Shown here one piece after another: positions 46,683-58,070 of a DNA stretch of 64,000 nucleotides; positions within the stretch are counted from its first letter, which is position 1, and every line of letters starts with the position of its first letter. Where the stretch lies: NCBI GenBank assembly GCA_973895155.1, contig OZ316892.1, positions 7,812,001 to 7,876,000 of the forward strand, given 5' to 3'. Under the pieces are notes generated by a model. It ran no database searches. It was not told the DNA's origin and saw nothing but the letters and a program-made list of their open reading frames with translations. This stretch comes from Marsupella aquatica (Eukaryota > Marchantiophyta). Position numbers and translations under genes: made by a program.

Positions 46683-47305
46683 TATCTTCTAGATGTGACT
46701 ATTCTAGATGTGACAATGCTTACGTTTTCTCCCCAAGAGTTGGTTCATTGGGATGTGACAATGCTGAGTTGCACGTTTCTCCCCATTAAAGAGAAGGTTC
46801 TCAATGTTCAATGCAACGGTGCTCAATTGCATGTTTTCTCCTCGGGAGATGGTTCACTGGATGTGACGGTGCTCAGTTACTGTTTTCTCCCTATGAGTGA
46901 GTGAGCTCACCAGATGCAACGGTAGTCAATTGCTCCCCGGCCTACAGTTCACTAGATGCAAGGGTGTTCAGTTGCACTTTTTCTCCCTATGAGATACTAC
47001 ACCGGGATGCGACAGTGCTAAATTGCACATCTTCCCCCCAAGCGACGGTGTATAGAGACTCTTCATTAGGTGCGACGGTGCTCCGTTGCATGTGGTCTCT
47101 CCAAGGCAGGTTCACAAATGCGACGGTGCTCAGTTGCATGTTTTTGCCCCTCGAGACGGTTCACTGGATGGGACGGTGCTCAGTTGTCTCCCCTAGAGAC
47201 TGTGCAAGAGACGGTTCACTGGATCCGACGGTGCTCAGTCGGACCTTTTCGATGCGAGAGACGGTCAGAGACGGTGCACAGTTGCTTGCTTCTGTTCTAC
47301 GCGAC
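46683..47305. repeat. degenerate 50-60-bp minisatellite upstream of RH42
   Basis: About twelve diverged units each carry GATGCGACGGTGCTCAGTTG, then a TTTTCTCCCC stretch and GAGACGGTTCACTG. The array ends about 290 bp before the probable 5'UTR intron of the helicase gene. The 255-codon + frame over the array (46901-47668) arises from the repeat and is not called a gene. Confidence 0.85.
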
Positions 47306-47594
47306 GGCGCTCAGTTTCTATTCCCACCTCAGCAACGGCAGGAGTCACCCCTCCTTTTCCTTCAGCAGAAGACGACCCTCTTTTCCTCTCGATCGGTCCT
47401 CTGTGTGTCTGATCTCGATCCACTCAAACCACATTCTCCACCACAACGAACAATCTCTGATTCTCTGGTACTCCAAATCTCTCTCTGCCTCCACAATCGC
47501 CAGGAAGACGAACTGCAGCAGAGCAGAAAAGTTGTCGACGGTCGGTCGGTCGGCAGGCAGGACACACGACGACTCAGGGAGACCTGCTGCACCA

Positions 47595-47898
47595 GTAAGT
47601 TAGTGTCCTCTGTTTCGTTTCCTCTCCTCCCTCTCGCGTCGTCGCGTGCGATCCTATCCTCGCAATGATGCTCTCTTCGGCTCTCGCGATAGGTAGAATG
47701 GCATGAGATGGGATGGGATTTCTGACTTCAATTGATTTCAATTTATTAGGTGTAGTGTTTACCTCTTCTTCTCCTGAGCGAAGAAAAATTGTGGGAAGAA
47801 TTGTGAGGCTCGTTTTTCTGCTGCTTGCCCTAATCACGACGAGCGCATTTTTTTTGGGCAATGGTTGCTTGGTGGATTGATTGATTGATTGGTCGCAG
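47595..47898 (+). other. probable 5'UTR intron of the RH42 gene
   Basis: CACCA/GTAAGT at 47595 is a consensus donor. TGATTGGTCGCAG at 47898 is a good acceptor preceded by branch-point-like TGATT repeats. The 304-bp span lacks coding potential. Removing it would join a leader exon (from roughly 47320) to the exon holding the helicase start. This is inferred from splice motifs only. Confidence 0.55.
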
Positions 47899-48091
47899 GA
47901 ACATCTTACCTCTGCTTTTACTGTGTCCTCGTTGATTGCTTGGCAATTGAAACGAGGACGTTGGTTCTGGAGTTGTGATTCTGCGACACGGATTGAATTT
48001 CTGAGTTGTTGTGGAGTTTAGGGTTTTGTGGCGGGAGCCTGTACTGAGTGCATGGCAGGGACAGCAGCGGGAGCAGCAGGAGCGGCATAGG

Positions 48092-51000
48092 ATGGGTGCA
48101 AATGGGAAATTGGACGAGGAATCTCTCGGGGTGTCGAAGAAAGGGTCTCGAGATCGCCATCTGCGCAAGAGAGAGTATTACGACGATGTCGACGACGTGG
48201 AGATCATCACGGAGAAGAGCAGCAAGAGGGACAGCGATCGGTCCAGGAAAGAGGATCATAAATCCAGCGACAGGGCGGAGAGAAACAGAGACAGAGATCA
48301 AGAGAAAGTGAGAGACAAGGAGGAGAAGCGTGCGAAGGACAGGGATAGCGGTGCAGAGAAGCCGGCGGAGAAAGAGAGGGATAGAGCTAAGGATAAAGGT
48401 AGAGAGAAGGAACGAGATAGGGAAAAGGATAGAGAGGGTCGTGGGAAATCGAGGGAGAGGGAACGAGAGAAGGACCGGGAGAAATCCAAGCGGAAGGAGA
48501 AACACAGAGACCGTGATGGAGAGTCGGACGATTTGGTGAGGGACAAAGATAGGGAGAAAAGGGAGAAAGATAAGTACCGAGATGAACCAGAAGGATACCG
48601 AGAGAGGGATAGAGAAAAAGACGAGGAGAGGAGAAGGGAGAAGGAGGCAGCGAAGGAAAAGAGACGGGAGAAGGAGAAGAGAGACCGATACTTCGAGAAG
48701 AGAGAGCGTGAGAAGCACGAGAAAGGGGACGAGGAGGAGAAGGACCGAGATCGGAAAAAGAGGAGGAAAGAGGAAGATGTGGACCTCATTCATGACAAAA
48801 AACACGAGACCGAGGAAAATGATTTGGATTTGGATGAGGAGCAGAGGAAGCTGGATGAGGAAATGGAAAAACGGCGGCGGAGAGTGCAGGAGTGGCAAGA
48901 GCTTAAGCGTCGGAAAGAGGAGGATGAACGGAAGAAAAGGGGTGACACCGACGTGGCTGAGGAGTCGGTTGCGAATGGTAAGGCATGGACACTAGAGGGG
49001 GATGATTCAGATGACGATGAGGAGGGAGTGAAGGAGGGTCAGCAGCCCTCTGCAACCAAGGTCATGGCATTTGAGAATGGGGACGTTGTCATGACAGAGA
49101 GCAAGGAGGATCCCTTAGGGTTAGAGGACGCTGTGGAGAAAATGGAGGACGATAGCGACGATCAGGTGCAGGAATCGGTTGCGAAACAGGATGATGATGA
49201 CGAGATTGACCCACTCGATGCGTTTATGAATGCGATGGTTATTCCTGAAGTTGAGAAGATGAGTCAGGACCCCATTCTGTCTGAATCTGCACCGATTGTA
49301 GGTCTCAAAGGGAGCACGGCCCAGCGACCGAAAGAGGTCAAAGTTTTCGATAAGAGTGGGAAGGCCATAAAGAGGGAGGCAAAATTAGCAACTGGCAGAA
49401 TTATTGCTGGTGAGGATTCCGCATCAGATGTTGACTATGGAGAGGATGGAGAAGAGATTGTGGGCGAAGAAGACGACGATGATTTCATGAAGAGAGTGAA
49501 AAAGAGCAAGGCTGAAAAGTTGGCCCTTGTGGACCATTCTAAAGTTCAATATTCCACCTTCAGAAAGAACTTTTACATAGAAGTGAAGGAGATTTCTAGG
49601 ATGACACCAGAGGAGACATCAGCTTTACGAAAGGAATTGGAGTTGAAGGTGAGAGGGAAGGAGATACCGCAACCTATCAAAACATGGAACCAGACAGGTC
49701 TTAGTTCCAAAGTCTTAGATGTCATAAAAAAATTGGGGTTTGAGAAGCCAATGTCAATTCAAGCCCAGGCCCTCCCCATTATTATGAGCGGAAGGGATTG
49801 CATTGGTGTTGCGAAGACAGGCTCTGGGAAGACATTGGCCTTTGTTCTCCCCATGCTCCGACACATAATGGACCAACCTCCCCTGGCTCAAGGCGACGGG
49901 CCCATTGGGCTGATCATGGCTCCAACGCGAGAGCTAGTTCAGCAAATCTACAGTGACATTAAGAAATTCTCGAAGGGTATGGGACTGACTTGTGTTCCTG
50001 TTTATGGGGGCTCGGGGGTTGCACAGCAGATCAGCGACCTCAAGAGGGGTGCGGAGATCGTTGTCTGTACGCCTGGCAGGATGATTGATATCTTGTGCAC
50101 AAGTGCAGGGAAGATAATGAACTTGCGCCGGGTCACCTATCTAGTGATGGATGAGGCCGACCGTATGTTTGATATGGGTTTTGAGCCGCAGATCACAAGG
50201 ATTGTGCAGAACACTAGACCTGACCGTCAAACTGTATTGTTTTCAGCTACCTTTCCGAGACAGGTAGAAGTCCTCGCTAGGAAGGTTTTGAATAAACCAG
50301 TGGAGATACAAGTTGGAGGCCGAAGTGTGGCCAACAAAGACATAACACAAACTGTGGAGGTGCGTCCGGACAGTGAAAGATTCCTGCGACTGTTGGAGTT
50401 GCTCGGAGAGTGGTATGAAAAAGGCAAGATTCTTATCTTTGTTCATTCTCAAGAAAAATGTGATAGTCTTTTCAAAGATTTATTGAGAGCTGGTTACCCC
50501 TGTTTGTCTCTGCATGGCGCTAAGGATCAAACAGATCGGGAGTCCACTCTTGCAGACTTTAAGTCCAATGTTTGCAACTTGATGATTGCCACTAGCGTTG
50601 CTGCAAGGGGGTTGGATGTGAAGGAACTGGAGTTGGTCGTTAATTACGATGTTCCCAATCATTACGAGGATTATGTCCATCGTGTGGGTCGAACTGGGAG
50701 AGCTGGCCGCAAGGGTGTTGCTGTTACTTTCATCTCCACCGATGAAGAGAGATATGCTCCAGATCTCATGAAAGCGTTAGCACTCTCAGAGCAGCCAATA
50801 CCTGATGATCTGAAAAAGTTGGCGGACGATTTTATGAGTAAAGTGAAACAAGGCAGCGAACAAGTACATGGAAGTGGTTATGGTGGAAGTGGGTTCAAAT
50901 TCAACGAGGAAGAAGAGGAGGCTCGAAAGGCCGCAAAGAAAGCTCAGGCTAAAGAATATGGATTCGAGGAGGACGAGGACAAATCAGATTCTGAGTCTGA

Positions 51001-51850
51001 GGATGACGGTATTCGCAAAGCCGGTGGGGACTTGGCCCAGGCTGCAGCTGCAGCTGCTCATGCTGCTGCGATTGCTGCTGCGGCAAAGGCAGGAATTACT
51101 TCCATTGGAACTCCGACTCTCGGAGTTGGAGGAATGGCAGCTGGAAATCAACAATTGCAAGCTGCGCTTGCCATGGCACAAGCTGCTGCAGCTAGCCAGG
51201 GTTTGCCAACACAATTCTCGGTTCCTGGTTCATTAGGGGTTAGTGGAATGGGATTCCCAGGTTTGAATTTGAGTGGCATGCCAGGCATGGGAATGAATAT
51301 GAACATGATGAACATGGCTGGTATGGCAAATATGGCAAACATGGCTGGAATGGCGGGAATGCCTGGGATGTCAGCAATGGCCGGGATGCCTGGTATGGGG
51401 TCATTGGGTATGCTAGGAATGGGCTTGCCACAGAGTAGCACACCAGGAAATCTGAACGATGGAGCAGCAAGGGCTTCCGCATTTGCAGCGGCACTCAACT
51501 TGCAACACAACCTGGCCAAAATTCAGGCTGAGGCGATTCCCGAGCATTACGAGGCAGAGCTGGAAATCAATGACTTCCCTCAGCATGCTCGATGGAAGGT
51601 GACTCATAAGGATGCCCTTGGGCAAATAAGTGAATGGACTGGTGCTGCAATCACAACTCGTGGACAGTTTTTCCCAGCTGGCAAAGTCCCTGCTCCTGGA
51701 GAGCGGAAGCTCTTTTTGTTCATTGAGGGGCCAACAGAGGCATCTGTTAAGAAGGCCAAAGCTGAGGTGAAGCGTCTTCTGGAAGAGTCCACATCTGCAG
51801 CCACTTCACTCCCTGTGACCGTACAACCTGGGAAGTATTCTGTACTATGA
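48092..51850 (+). CDS. RH42: DEAD-box RNA helicase, RH42/Prp5 type (single coding exon)
   Basis: An ATP-dependent RNA helicase of the Prp5/DDX46 family, which acts in U2 snRNP and branch-site engagement in pre-spliceosome assembly in the nucleus. One uninterrupted frame gives 1,252 residues from the first ATG; the frame extends 27 codons further 5' without an ATG. The N-terminal 300 residues are Arg/Glu/Asp/Lys repeats typical of splicing helicases, followed by acidic segments. The core starts near residue 525: Q-motif region (GFEKPMSIQAQALP), AKTGSGKT (about 573), PTRELVQQ, TPGR, DEAD (about 686), SAT, RGLD, HRVGRTGRAGR (about 863). Next come Ala-rich and Gly-Met-rich stretches (about residues 985-1110), and a conserved C-terminal region (about 1145-1240) that resembles a divergent KH fold. 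All helicase motifs are intact. Absence of coding introns is notable beside the split neighbours. Confidence 0.95.
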   Translation: MGANGKLDEESLGVSKKGSRDRHLRKREYYDDVDDVEIITEKSSKRDSDRSRKEDHKSSDRAERNRDRDQEKVRDKEEKRAKDRDSGAEKPAEKERDRAKDKGREKERDREKDREGRGKSREREREKDREKSKRKEKHRDRDGESDDLVRDKDREKREKDKYRDEPEGYRERDREKDEERRREKEAAKEKRREKEKRDRYFEKREREKHEKGDEEEKDRDRKKRRKEEDVDLIHDKKHETEENDLDLDEEQRKLDEEMEKRRRRVQEWQELKRRKEEDERKKRGDTDVAEESVANGKAWTLEGDDSDDDEEGVKEGQQPSATKVMAFENGDVVMTESKEDPLGLEDAVEKMEDDSDDQVQESVAKQDDDDEIDPLDAFMNAMVIPEVEKMSQDPILSESAPIVGLKGSTAQRPKEVKVFDKSGKAIKREAKLATGRIIAGEDSASDVDYGEDGEEIVGEEDDDDFMKRVKKSKAEKLALVDHSKVQYSTFRKNFYIEVKEISRMTPEETSALRKELELKVRGKEIPQPIKTWNQTGLSSKVLDVIKKLGFEKPMSIQAQALPIIMSGRDCIGVAKTGSGKTLAFVLPMLRHIMDQPPLAQGDGPIGLIMAPTRELVQQIYSDIKKFSKGMGLTCVPVYGGSGVAQQISDLKRGAEIVVCTPGRMIDILCTSAGKIMNLRRVTYLVMDEADRMFDMGFEPQITRIVQNTRPDRQTVLFSATFPRQVEVLARKVLNKPVEIQVGGRSVANKDITQTVEVRPDSERFLRLLELLGEWYEKGKILIFVHSQEKCDSLFKDLLRAGYPCLSLHGAKDQTDRESTLADFKSNVCNLMIATSVAARGLDVKELELVVNYDVPNHYEDYVHRVGRTGRAGRKGVAVTFISTDEERYAPDLMKALALSEQPIPDDLKKLADDFMSKVKQGSEQVHGSGYGGSGFKFNEEEEEARKAAKKAQAKEYGFEEDEDKSDSESEDDGIRKAGGDLAQAAAAAAHAAAIAAAAKAGITSIGTPTLGVGGMAAGNQQLQAALAMAQAAAASQGLPTQFSVPGSLGVSGMGFPGLNLSGMPGMGMNMNMMNMAGMANMANMAGMAGMPGMSAMAGMPGMGSLGMLGMGLPQSSTPGNLNDGAARASAFAAALNLQHNLAKIQAEAIPEHYEAELEINDFPQHARWKVTHKDALGQISEWTGAAITTRGQFFPAGKVPAPGERKLFLFIEGPTEASVKKAKAEVKRLLEESTSAATSLPVTVQPGKYSVL

Positions 51851-54055
51851 TCATGGGGAAACACGTAGTCAGGGTGGTGGGGTTATATCTCTATAGTCCG
51901 TGGCATTTTATTAACATTGCGCAATGATTGGTAGGTAGGAAGGCAAAGTAGAGCTTGAGCAGGTAACCATGTGAAAAAATTTCGTTTCCTTGTCACCCCT
52001 TGTTTGTATCTGACACTATACATTAAGACCGAGTTAATTGATGGAGCGAATTGGGTCTTCCAAGCATTGACACAGGCCCACATTTTGGCTTTGCAGGAGT
52101 TGCTTGGCAGAACAGGCATGGGCCTTGTCGACCTTTCGCTGATGAAGTTTTCATTCACACCTTTACATCTTATTTGGCCTGGTCCGTCCAATTGCATGAT
52201 GCTATTGTTTATTGTTCCAGTGATTCATGTAGAATCCAGTCATATTTGACATTATGGGCTGTTCAGCCATTTTTTGTGAAGGAACTAATTCCGAGCTTTA
52301 AGCAGCTGAGTGTAGTGCCTCGGATCCCTGGCTCAAGGCATGGCAAAAATGCACCAGCAAGTAAGTAATCGTCATTCTCTTGTCATCCTCCTCTCTAACC
52401 ATCCCCACCAGAAATTCCATCCCTTCTCTACCCTGTGCTCTTGGGGGAACAGCTTACTTCTCAGAAGTAATCTGGCAATCCACCTAAATACCTTGCTTAA
52501 CCTTTGACAATGTAAGCTTTGATGGAATGAAGCCATGTTGTATGATACAGGGCTTGAATTCTTGTAACATGATCCAACTTCAAGGATTGTGTTCTTCACA
52601 TCTCTCATTGGACTGGTTGCTTGTTGGGTAGCCCTCCCGTTGTGGCAATCTTTCCGGCAAGAGCCCTAGGAGCTTTTCTGTCAGGGTATGAAAATGTTGG
52701 GAAGGTCCCCTCTGAGTTTTTCCATTTCTGATGTAGTTATTGCTCAATTGAAAGAATGCAGTAGACCATATTCATGACTGGATGGCTCCTGATCTGCTTG
52801 ATATTCTCACCGTCGGGATTGTCATATCCTGCAACCTCTGGCCTAGAGCTACTCAAACCAGCAAAGTAACTGATACAGCTTAATCTGTGGTGGGGAGATT
52901 GTGGTGAGAGTTCTTTGTCCGAAAGTCTTGTACCAGCCAAGGACGGATTAGATGGCAGTCAATCTAAGTGTCTATTTATAGCATGAATTCTGAGAGGAGC
53001 ACCCGCTGAACTTAAGAGTACCTGTAACCATATAAGTTGCTGAAACCAATGCGTCCTGACTTTGCTGTCACATGGTTAGAAGTGGCAAATCTCTACTCCC
53101 AGCATGTCTGCTTCTTGAATTGCTGGCTGGAACACAGATCCATATGTGTTCCTGTCATGTATTGATACCTGTACCAGCAATGCACTGTAGATCCAAGCTG
53201 CAGTCACTGGCTGTTGGAGTAACAACATAGCTGTTTTACTGGTATGATTGTCCTATGCTTCTCAGCTTCTTCTTCAGACCTCCTCGGTTGAGATGTTTTC
53301 CGAGGTCGTCAATTACCCAATCACTGCTCGGGTTCGATTGAGTTATTTGATCGAGGGTTGCTACCAGTCACTTCGGGTTGGATGTGTTATCTTGTCTATC
53401 TCTTAGCCTTGTATGGGATATGTCGGTCTGTCTGTCTGTTTGTCGACGCTTTGTGTAGAGTATGCTATATTTTCCAATCTTTAAGTCTGTCATATGACAT
53501 TCGTTTACAGTGGACAGGTGATCATGGGGCTTCAGGGGACTAGTTCAGGGAACTGCATTCATGAAAGGCTGCAGGATGGTATCCATCGAGAATCTTGAAT
53601 GGAGAAATATGCTACAAGCCGAAAGCTTACCAACAGATAGTAATTGTAGTCTAGCTAATACCAAGGCTAACTGTATCGAGGAGTAAGTTTTCTATACATG
53701 CACCTTGGGAGCTTCTCTTGTTTGTGATCAAGAGTCTTGTAATGGACGAGTCAAAAGTTTACAGTCGACCAAAGCGTTGTTAGCTCGCACAAAAATATGG
53801 CATGATGTTTGTCCTATTTTGACGAAACGTTGGGTTTCCAGAGCTGCATGGAAATAGCTGGTGTGAGGAAGACTGCAAGTCGAAGTGCATAAAACCTGCT
53901 CGATCGAAAATTAACACAGTAGTGAACAAAGACATGACCACTACAAGTCAAGTTCCACAACACAAATCAGATTAAAAAGGGAAACTTGTTTTGGCGAAAC
54001 GTCGTTCATGTATGACACTACAGAAAGCAATCTATAAAACCGATCTCCCCCAAGT
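51851..54055. other. 3' flank of RH42, no gene
   Basis: The first few hundred bases are the probable 3'UTR. No further gene is supported; open frames are short. A 17-base match to the conserved start of plant 25S rRNA (CACCCGCTGAACTTAAG) at 53000-53016 stands alone, without flanking rRNA. Confidence 0.55.
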
Positions 54056-54059
54056 TATT

Positions 54060-54310
54060 GATCTCTGGATCGCTCTCCCTTCAATTATTCTCTGGTTCGA
54101 GCAGGACATGTTTTCATCTTGAAAGATGGTGAACCATCCATGACAACCTGATAACCATGTCCTGTGGATCTGTCTCCCTGCGGTCATTCTCTGGCCCCAG
54201 CAGGATATGTTTTCAACTTAGTGGCAAACCATAGATGACAACATGATGGCCTTGGCCCGGCCTCCCTTAAATTTCCCTGGCCCCAGCAGGATATGTTATC
54301 TGTTCGAAGA
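54060..54310. repeat. 105-bp tandem repeat, 2.5 copies
   Basis: Units contain GATCTGTCTCCCT, TTCTCTGGCCCCAGCAGGAT, ATGTTTTCA and ACCATAGATGACAACMTGAT in order. The third copy is truncated after CCCCAGCAGGATATGTTATC. Confidence 0.8.
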
Positions 54311-56626
54311 TATACATCATTTTACTCAAGTACCTCTGGTCAAGCATGGTGTTTTCACTTTGGAAGCATATTGATTCATTCATGCACCTTTGGTCAAATT
54401 TGCAAGTATGAGTTTTTGTAAGTTTTCACGAGCAGGACCGTAGCGTTTGCCTAATTGCCAGTGTAGTGGACTTGTCCCAGAAACCCAAGGTCAGGTTTGA
54501 ACCTTGCCCCTGGTGAAATTACCATAGTTTCTACTTTACTTCGGACAGCCAAAACTCACTTGGAGCTGAGGCTGAAATGATCAGAGTTACATTATCCCAA
54601 GTCACAGAAAACAGGAAAGAAATGGAAACCAAATGTTGCCCCCAACTAAGAATGCTCAAGTGCATGAAGAGGGAATTGCTAGAGGCCAAGCTCATGTCTA
54701 CTTACATCTTTCTTGGGTAATTGATGGAAGAGGACTCACTCCATCTTGTTCCTTCCCCAACTAAAGTAAACTGAACCACCCAAAAAACCAGCGGTTGCTA
54801 AAACAGAAGAGCATCATAATTACCGGTAGGATGCTAAAGAATACCACGGGTTACAAGAATACTTACATAGAAATAGGGTAAGAGTAAATTATGGTGTTCA
54901 CAACACCTAAATTAGATAAATTTCATTATTAAATACATTTCATAAAGTTAAATTGTCATCTAAGATTTAAAATAGAAGCATTTATAGGATATTTTCCTAT
55001 CAAATAGGGGTATTTAGATTAGGATAGGTTCACACATGGTATCCTAAAAATTCTACTGATTCAGCCACCAGAGTCTCATAGTCATTCCTTCAGTGGACTC
55101 AAATGGCTGATGTGCATATACATACTTTCACAATATGAAATAGTTGACATAGTCTAATGATCAAGTACATTAAGACCTTGCAAAGACCACTCACCTCAGT
55201 GCATTTGAAGAGTAATTTTGTAAGGTCTAAAACTTAGGAGGAAGAACATAGTCACTCCTTGTAAATTGTCAAACACAATTGCTAATGTGTACCTACAATG
55301 AATACCCTGTTTTTCTTTAGTCAAAATTGGAGAAACCTAGACATTGTTGATATTTATCTTAAGTGTCTGGTTAGGTTATTTGAAGCACAAGTTAACCATA
55401 GGTAAGGGCCACCAAGGTTAGACTAGTGGAAAGGGGTTATACCCTAGAGGAACACTTCATTGTGCTCACACTTAGACATCAATTTCAAGGGGAGAGGAAG
55501 TCAGGGAGAGAAGAGTATATAGCCACAAGGCAGCTTGTGGTTTGGCAGGCTATGGATGATGTACAATGTTGTGCACAGTGAATTTCCTCTCTTGGTGGTG
55601 GATGTCTAGCCTAGACAAGATGACCATGTATCTCTAAGTCGGTATCAGTTGTATATTATACACTAGTTCTGTGTAATATTGTGGAGTGAGATTTTACCCC
55701 AACAGACATAGGATTATTTTTAAGCCATTTTGAATTTGTCTAACCATTCTAGGTAATGTTAGAGTGTATCATACTATCTAGATCCGTATGTTTAGTATGT
55801 GGACTATATGAGCCGATAAGGTTCTGTTAGGTTTGTGTGAGAGAGTAGTTCTCTCGTGTGAGGCATCAAAAGGGTTATCTTTCGATGTTGAGCCTGAAGT
55901 TGAAAGCTTAGCTATGGTGGCTGAGAGCTCTCTTATGTAACGTGGATTCCTTGAAGCACAAGGTGCATTGGGCTTGATATACGTGTGTGATCGCATTGGA
56001 CGGATCGATGTCGGTTGTTGTTCCATTTTCTGCACTTGAAAAGATTACATCGAAAGATCACTGCAAGTTGATCCGAAATGGTTTCGAAGCTTGCTGTATT
56101 GCAGAGTTGATCCATGGTAGCTTGGATCGTGGAGAGCTTGTTGGTTGATTTGTGTTAGCTCAACTAAGATCAGTCGCTAGTTGATTGGGGATTGTGAGCT
56201 ATTGATTGCTCTGAGAGCGCAGCTTGGTGCTGTTTTGCAACTCTCTTATAGTTTGTTCATTGAAGTCCTATTGAAGTTGATTACCAGATTGACATTTGGA
56301 TCTTGTCAAATATGGCAATGAGGGACTGATCGAAGATCAGAAGGCGCTTCGAGTGCTGGTTGCTACATTGCGTTTTTGGAGTTCTAGTCCTTATTGATTG
56401 CATTTCAGCATTGCAAGGGTTTTTGCGGATTTGAGGTTTGTTGATGGATAGTGCATTTTTATGAAGCAAGTGACAATCGAATGTTGGTGAATTTTGTTGT
56501 CGGCGTCGCGATGGAGTCCGCGTTGAGACGAGGTGCGGCGATGACCTAGGGCACAAGGAAAACGACAATAGTGTTGAACAGTACTTTTGTCCAAGAATTG
56601 TGACGTGTTTTGTGGCGCACCTTGTT
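54311..56626. other. gene-free; may include the 5' end of the gypsy element
   Basis: No protein motif is visible. Since protease begins near 56990, the 5' LTR, leader and any gag of the gypsy element should lie in or near this interval. I cannot see a primer-binding site, an LTR boundary or a gag zinc knuckle, so gag is either lost or too decayed. A tRNA-like box B motif (GGTTTGAACC) near 54493 may mark an old SINE. Confidence 0.4.
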
Positions 56627-56935
56627 TTGGATTCGGATCATCCTAGTCCAATTGTGGGTTGTCTCTTGAGACCTCATTTTGACTCAAAGTTGAATGTGGA
56701 TTCGGATCATCCCAGTCCAACTATACATTGGTAACTTTGGACTTGAAGTTGAAGTTGGATTGAGATCATCCCAATCCAACTATATGTTGACAACGTTGGA
56801 GACTTGATTTTGGGCGAAGGTGAATTTGGATTGGGATCATTCCAATCCAACTGTATCTTGGCATGTCCAGAGACCTCATCTGGACCTTGAAGTGGATTTG
56901 GATCATCCCAATCCCACTGTATGTTGGTGACTTCA
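56627..56935. repeat. 67-bp tandem repeat with a hairpin core, 5 copies
   Basis: Five units, starting near 56630, 56698, 56755, 56828 and 56895, each carry the inverted repeat GATTGGGATCATCCCAATC or a close variant, then CAACTGTATGTTGG and a GACTTGAAGTTGAA-type spacer. Further copies of the core lie inside the element at about 57053 (GGATTGGGATTGGGATC) and 57518 (TTGGGATCCCAATCCAAG). The array directly precedes the protease region. Confidence 0.85.
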
Positions 56936-56989
56936 CCTGCGTAGCGGGGTGGACGTGAAGAACTTGGACCTACTGGAGCAGTATACCAG

Positions 56990-57574
56990 CCCGAGAGAGT
57001 GCTACTAGATACTGGTGCCCAACCCTTGATGTTGGGTAAGTCTGCGGTACAAGGATTGGGATTGGGATCTAGAGGAATGTCCCTTTCCTATTCAAACTTC
57101 ATTAGGGGGACCTACACCACACAACACATCACCAGACGATCACTTGACTTGAGAATTCAGGAGGGTCATGCCAAGGATAGCTCTCACATACAGACGTGAG
57201 CTATTCTGACTAAGGCGGAGTCCTATGATGTGTTGGTGGGATCGATGTACATGCTTTACCTCATGGGATTCATTCTTGATTTTTGGGATGAATCAGTTTC
57301 TTATCGACCTGATTGGCAGTCTGAAAATGCTCGATTAAGCAGATTGCCAGTGTGATTTAGTGGACCTATGGGAGGCCCTAAATCTGCATCATTATCGTTG
57401 GCAACATTCAGTGGAGTGATTATTGGACCTAATGATTTGATTGAGAGTAATGCACATGCAACAGATGTTTCATCAGTGGAGGAGTCACATGAGGAGCACA
57501 TGGTGCGGAGGAGAAACCTGGATTGGGATCCCAATCCAAGTAGAGTTGTGCTACAAGTATGGGGTGCTGCATAG
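56990..57574 (+). pseudogene. gypsy aspartic protease and downstream linker
   Basis: Frame 56990-57574 encodes ERVLLDTGAQPLMLG, the DTGA active site of a retroviral-type aspartic protease with Asp at 57008-57010, then the typical AESYDVLVGSMYMLYLMGF and DFWDESVSYRPDWQS segments seen in this element lineage. TGA stops at 57197-57199 and 57353-57355 interrupt it; both sit where Arg is expected, fitting CGA to TGA. The frame then ends at TAG 57572, and a shift of frame separates it from the methyltransferase. Confidence 0.8.
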
Positions 57575-57669
57575 GCCTTGCCGCAAAGGGCAGCATAATT
57601 GGTACATGATGCATGGCATCATGCTTTTACACCACAATCGGAGCAGAGTAGGCTCCTACAAGTGGGCCA

Positions 57670-58070
57670 GTGACTCTTTCACCATTGGATATCACCCCTA
57701 TTGCGTGGCAGTATCCACCAAAGGGTATTTGTTTGTTGGATCTATTTGGTGGGATTAGCATTGGATTGGCTGTTGTTCTTCAAGCAGGAATTTCTGTGCG
57801 TTGTTATTTGTATGTGGAGATGGATGAGATAGCACGGAGGGTCTCATTGCGGCATGTGGCTATGTTGGTGGATAGATATCCATAGTTGCTGCCAGTGGAT
57901 GTTGTTTGTGGTTATCAGCATGCACTACTTACAGATATTTCATTGTTGGGGGCGGATCATTTGTATCGTGTTGGCCCCATTGATTTGGTGATTGCTGGTT
58001 GGCCATGTCATGGCCAATCTAGAGCTGGTGTTGGGCATGGCCTTCATGATCCACGCTCTGCATTATTTAC
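57670..58070 (+). pseudogene. retrotransposon cytosine-5 DNA methyltransferase, N-terminal part
   Basis: C5 methyltransferases transfer a methyl group from S-adenosylmethionine to cytosine in DNA. Visible motifs: motif I (LLDLFGGISIGLAVVLQAG, SAM-binding, DLFGG at 57739-57753), motif II region (YLYVEMDEIARRV), and motif IV (DLVIAGWPCHGQSRAG) with the catalytic Cys codon TGT at 58006-58008. The residue after PC is His where Gln is common. A TAG at 57883-57885 breaks the frame. Coding stops abruptly at DPRSALFT, where an insertion begins; the sequence resumes at 59541. It is more like the bacterial or plant-retroelement methyltransferases than MET1, CMT or DRM, since no BAH, chromo or RFTS domain and no circular permutation are seen. 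Confidence 0.85.

Noticed and set aside
46901-47668. 255-codon plus-strand frame upstream of RH42
   Set aside because: It spans the degenerate minisatellite and the leader, has no motif, and crosses the probable 5'UTR splice donor.
47918-48898. 326-codon minus-strand frame opposite the RH42 N-terminus
   Set aside because: Antisense shadow of the Arg/Glu/Lys repeat region, giving Leu/Ser/Phe low complexity with no conserved domain.
53000-53016. 17-base match to the conserved start of plant 25S rRNA
   Set aside because: The flanks do not match rRNA on either side, so it is probably chance or too short to support an rRNA gene fragment.
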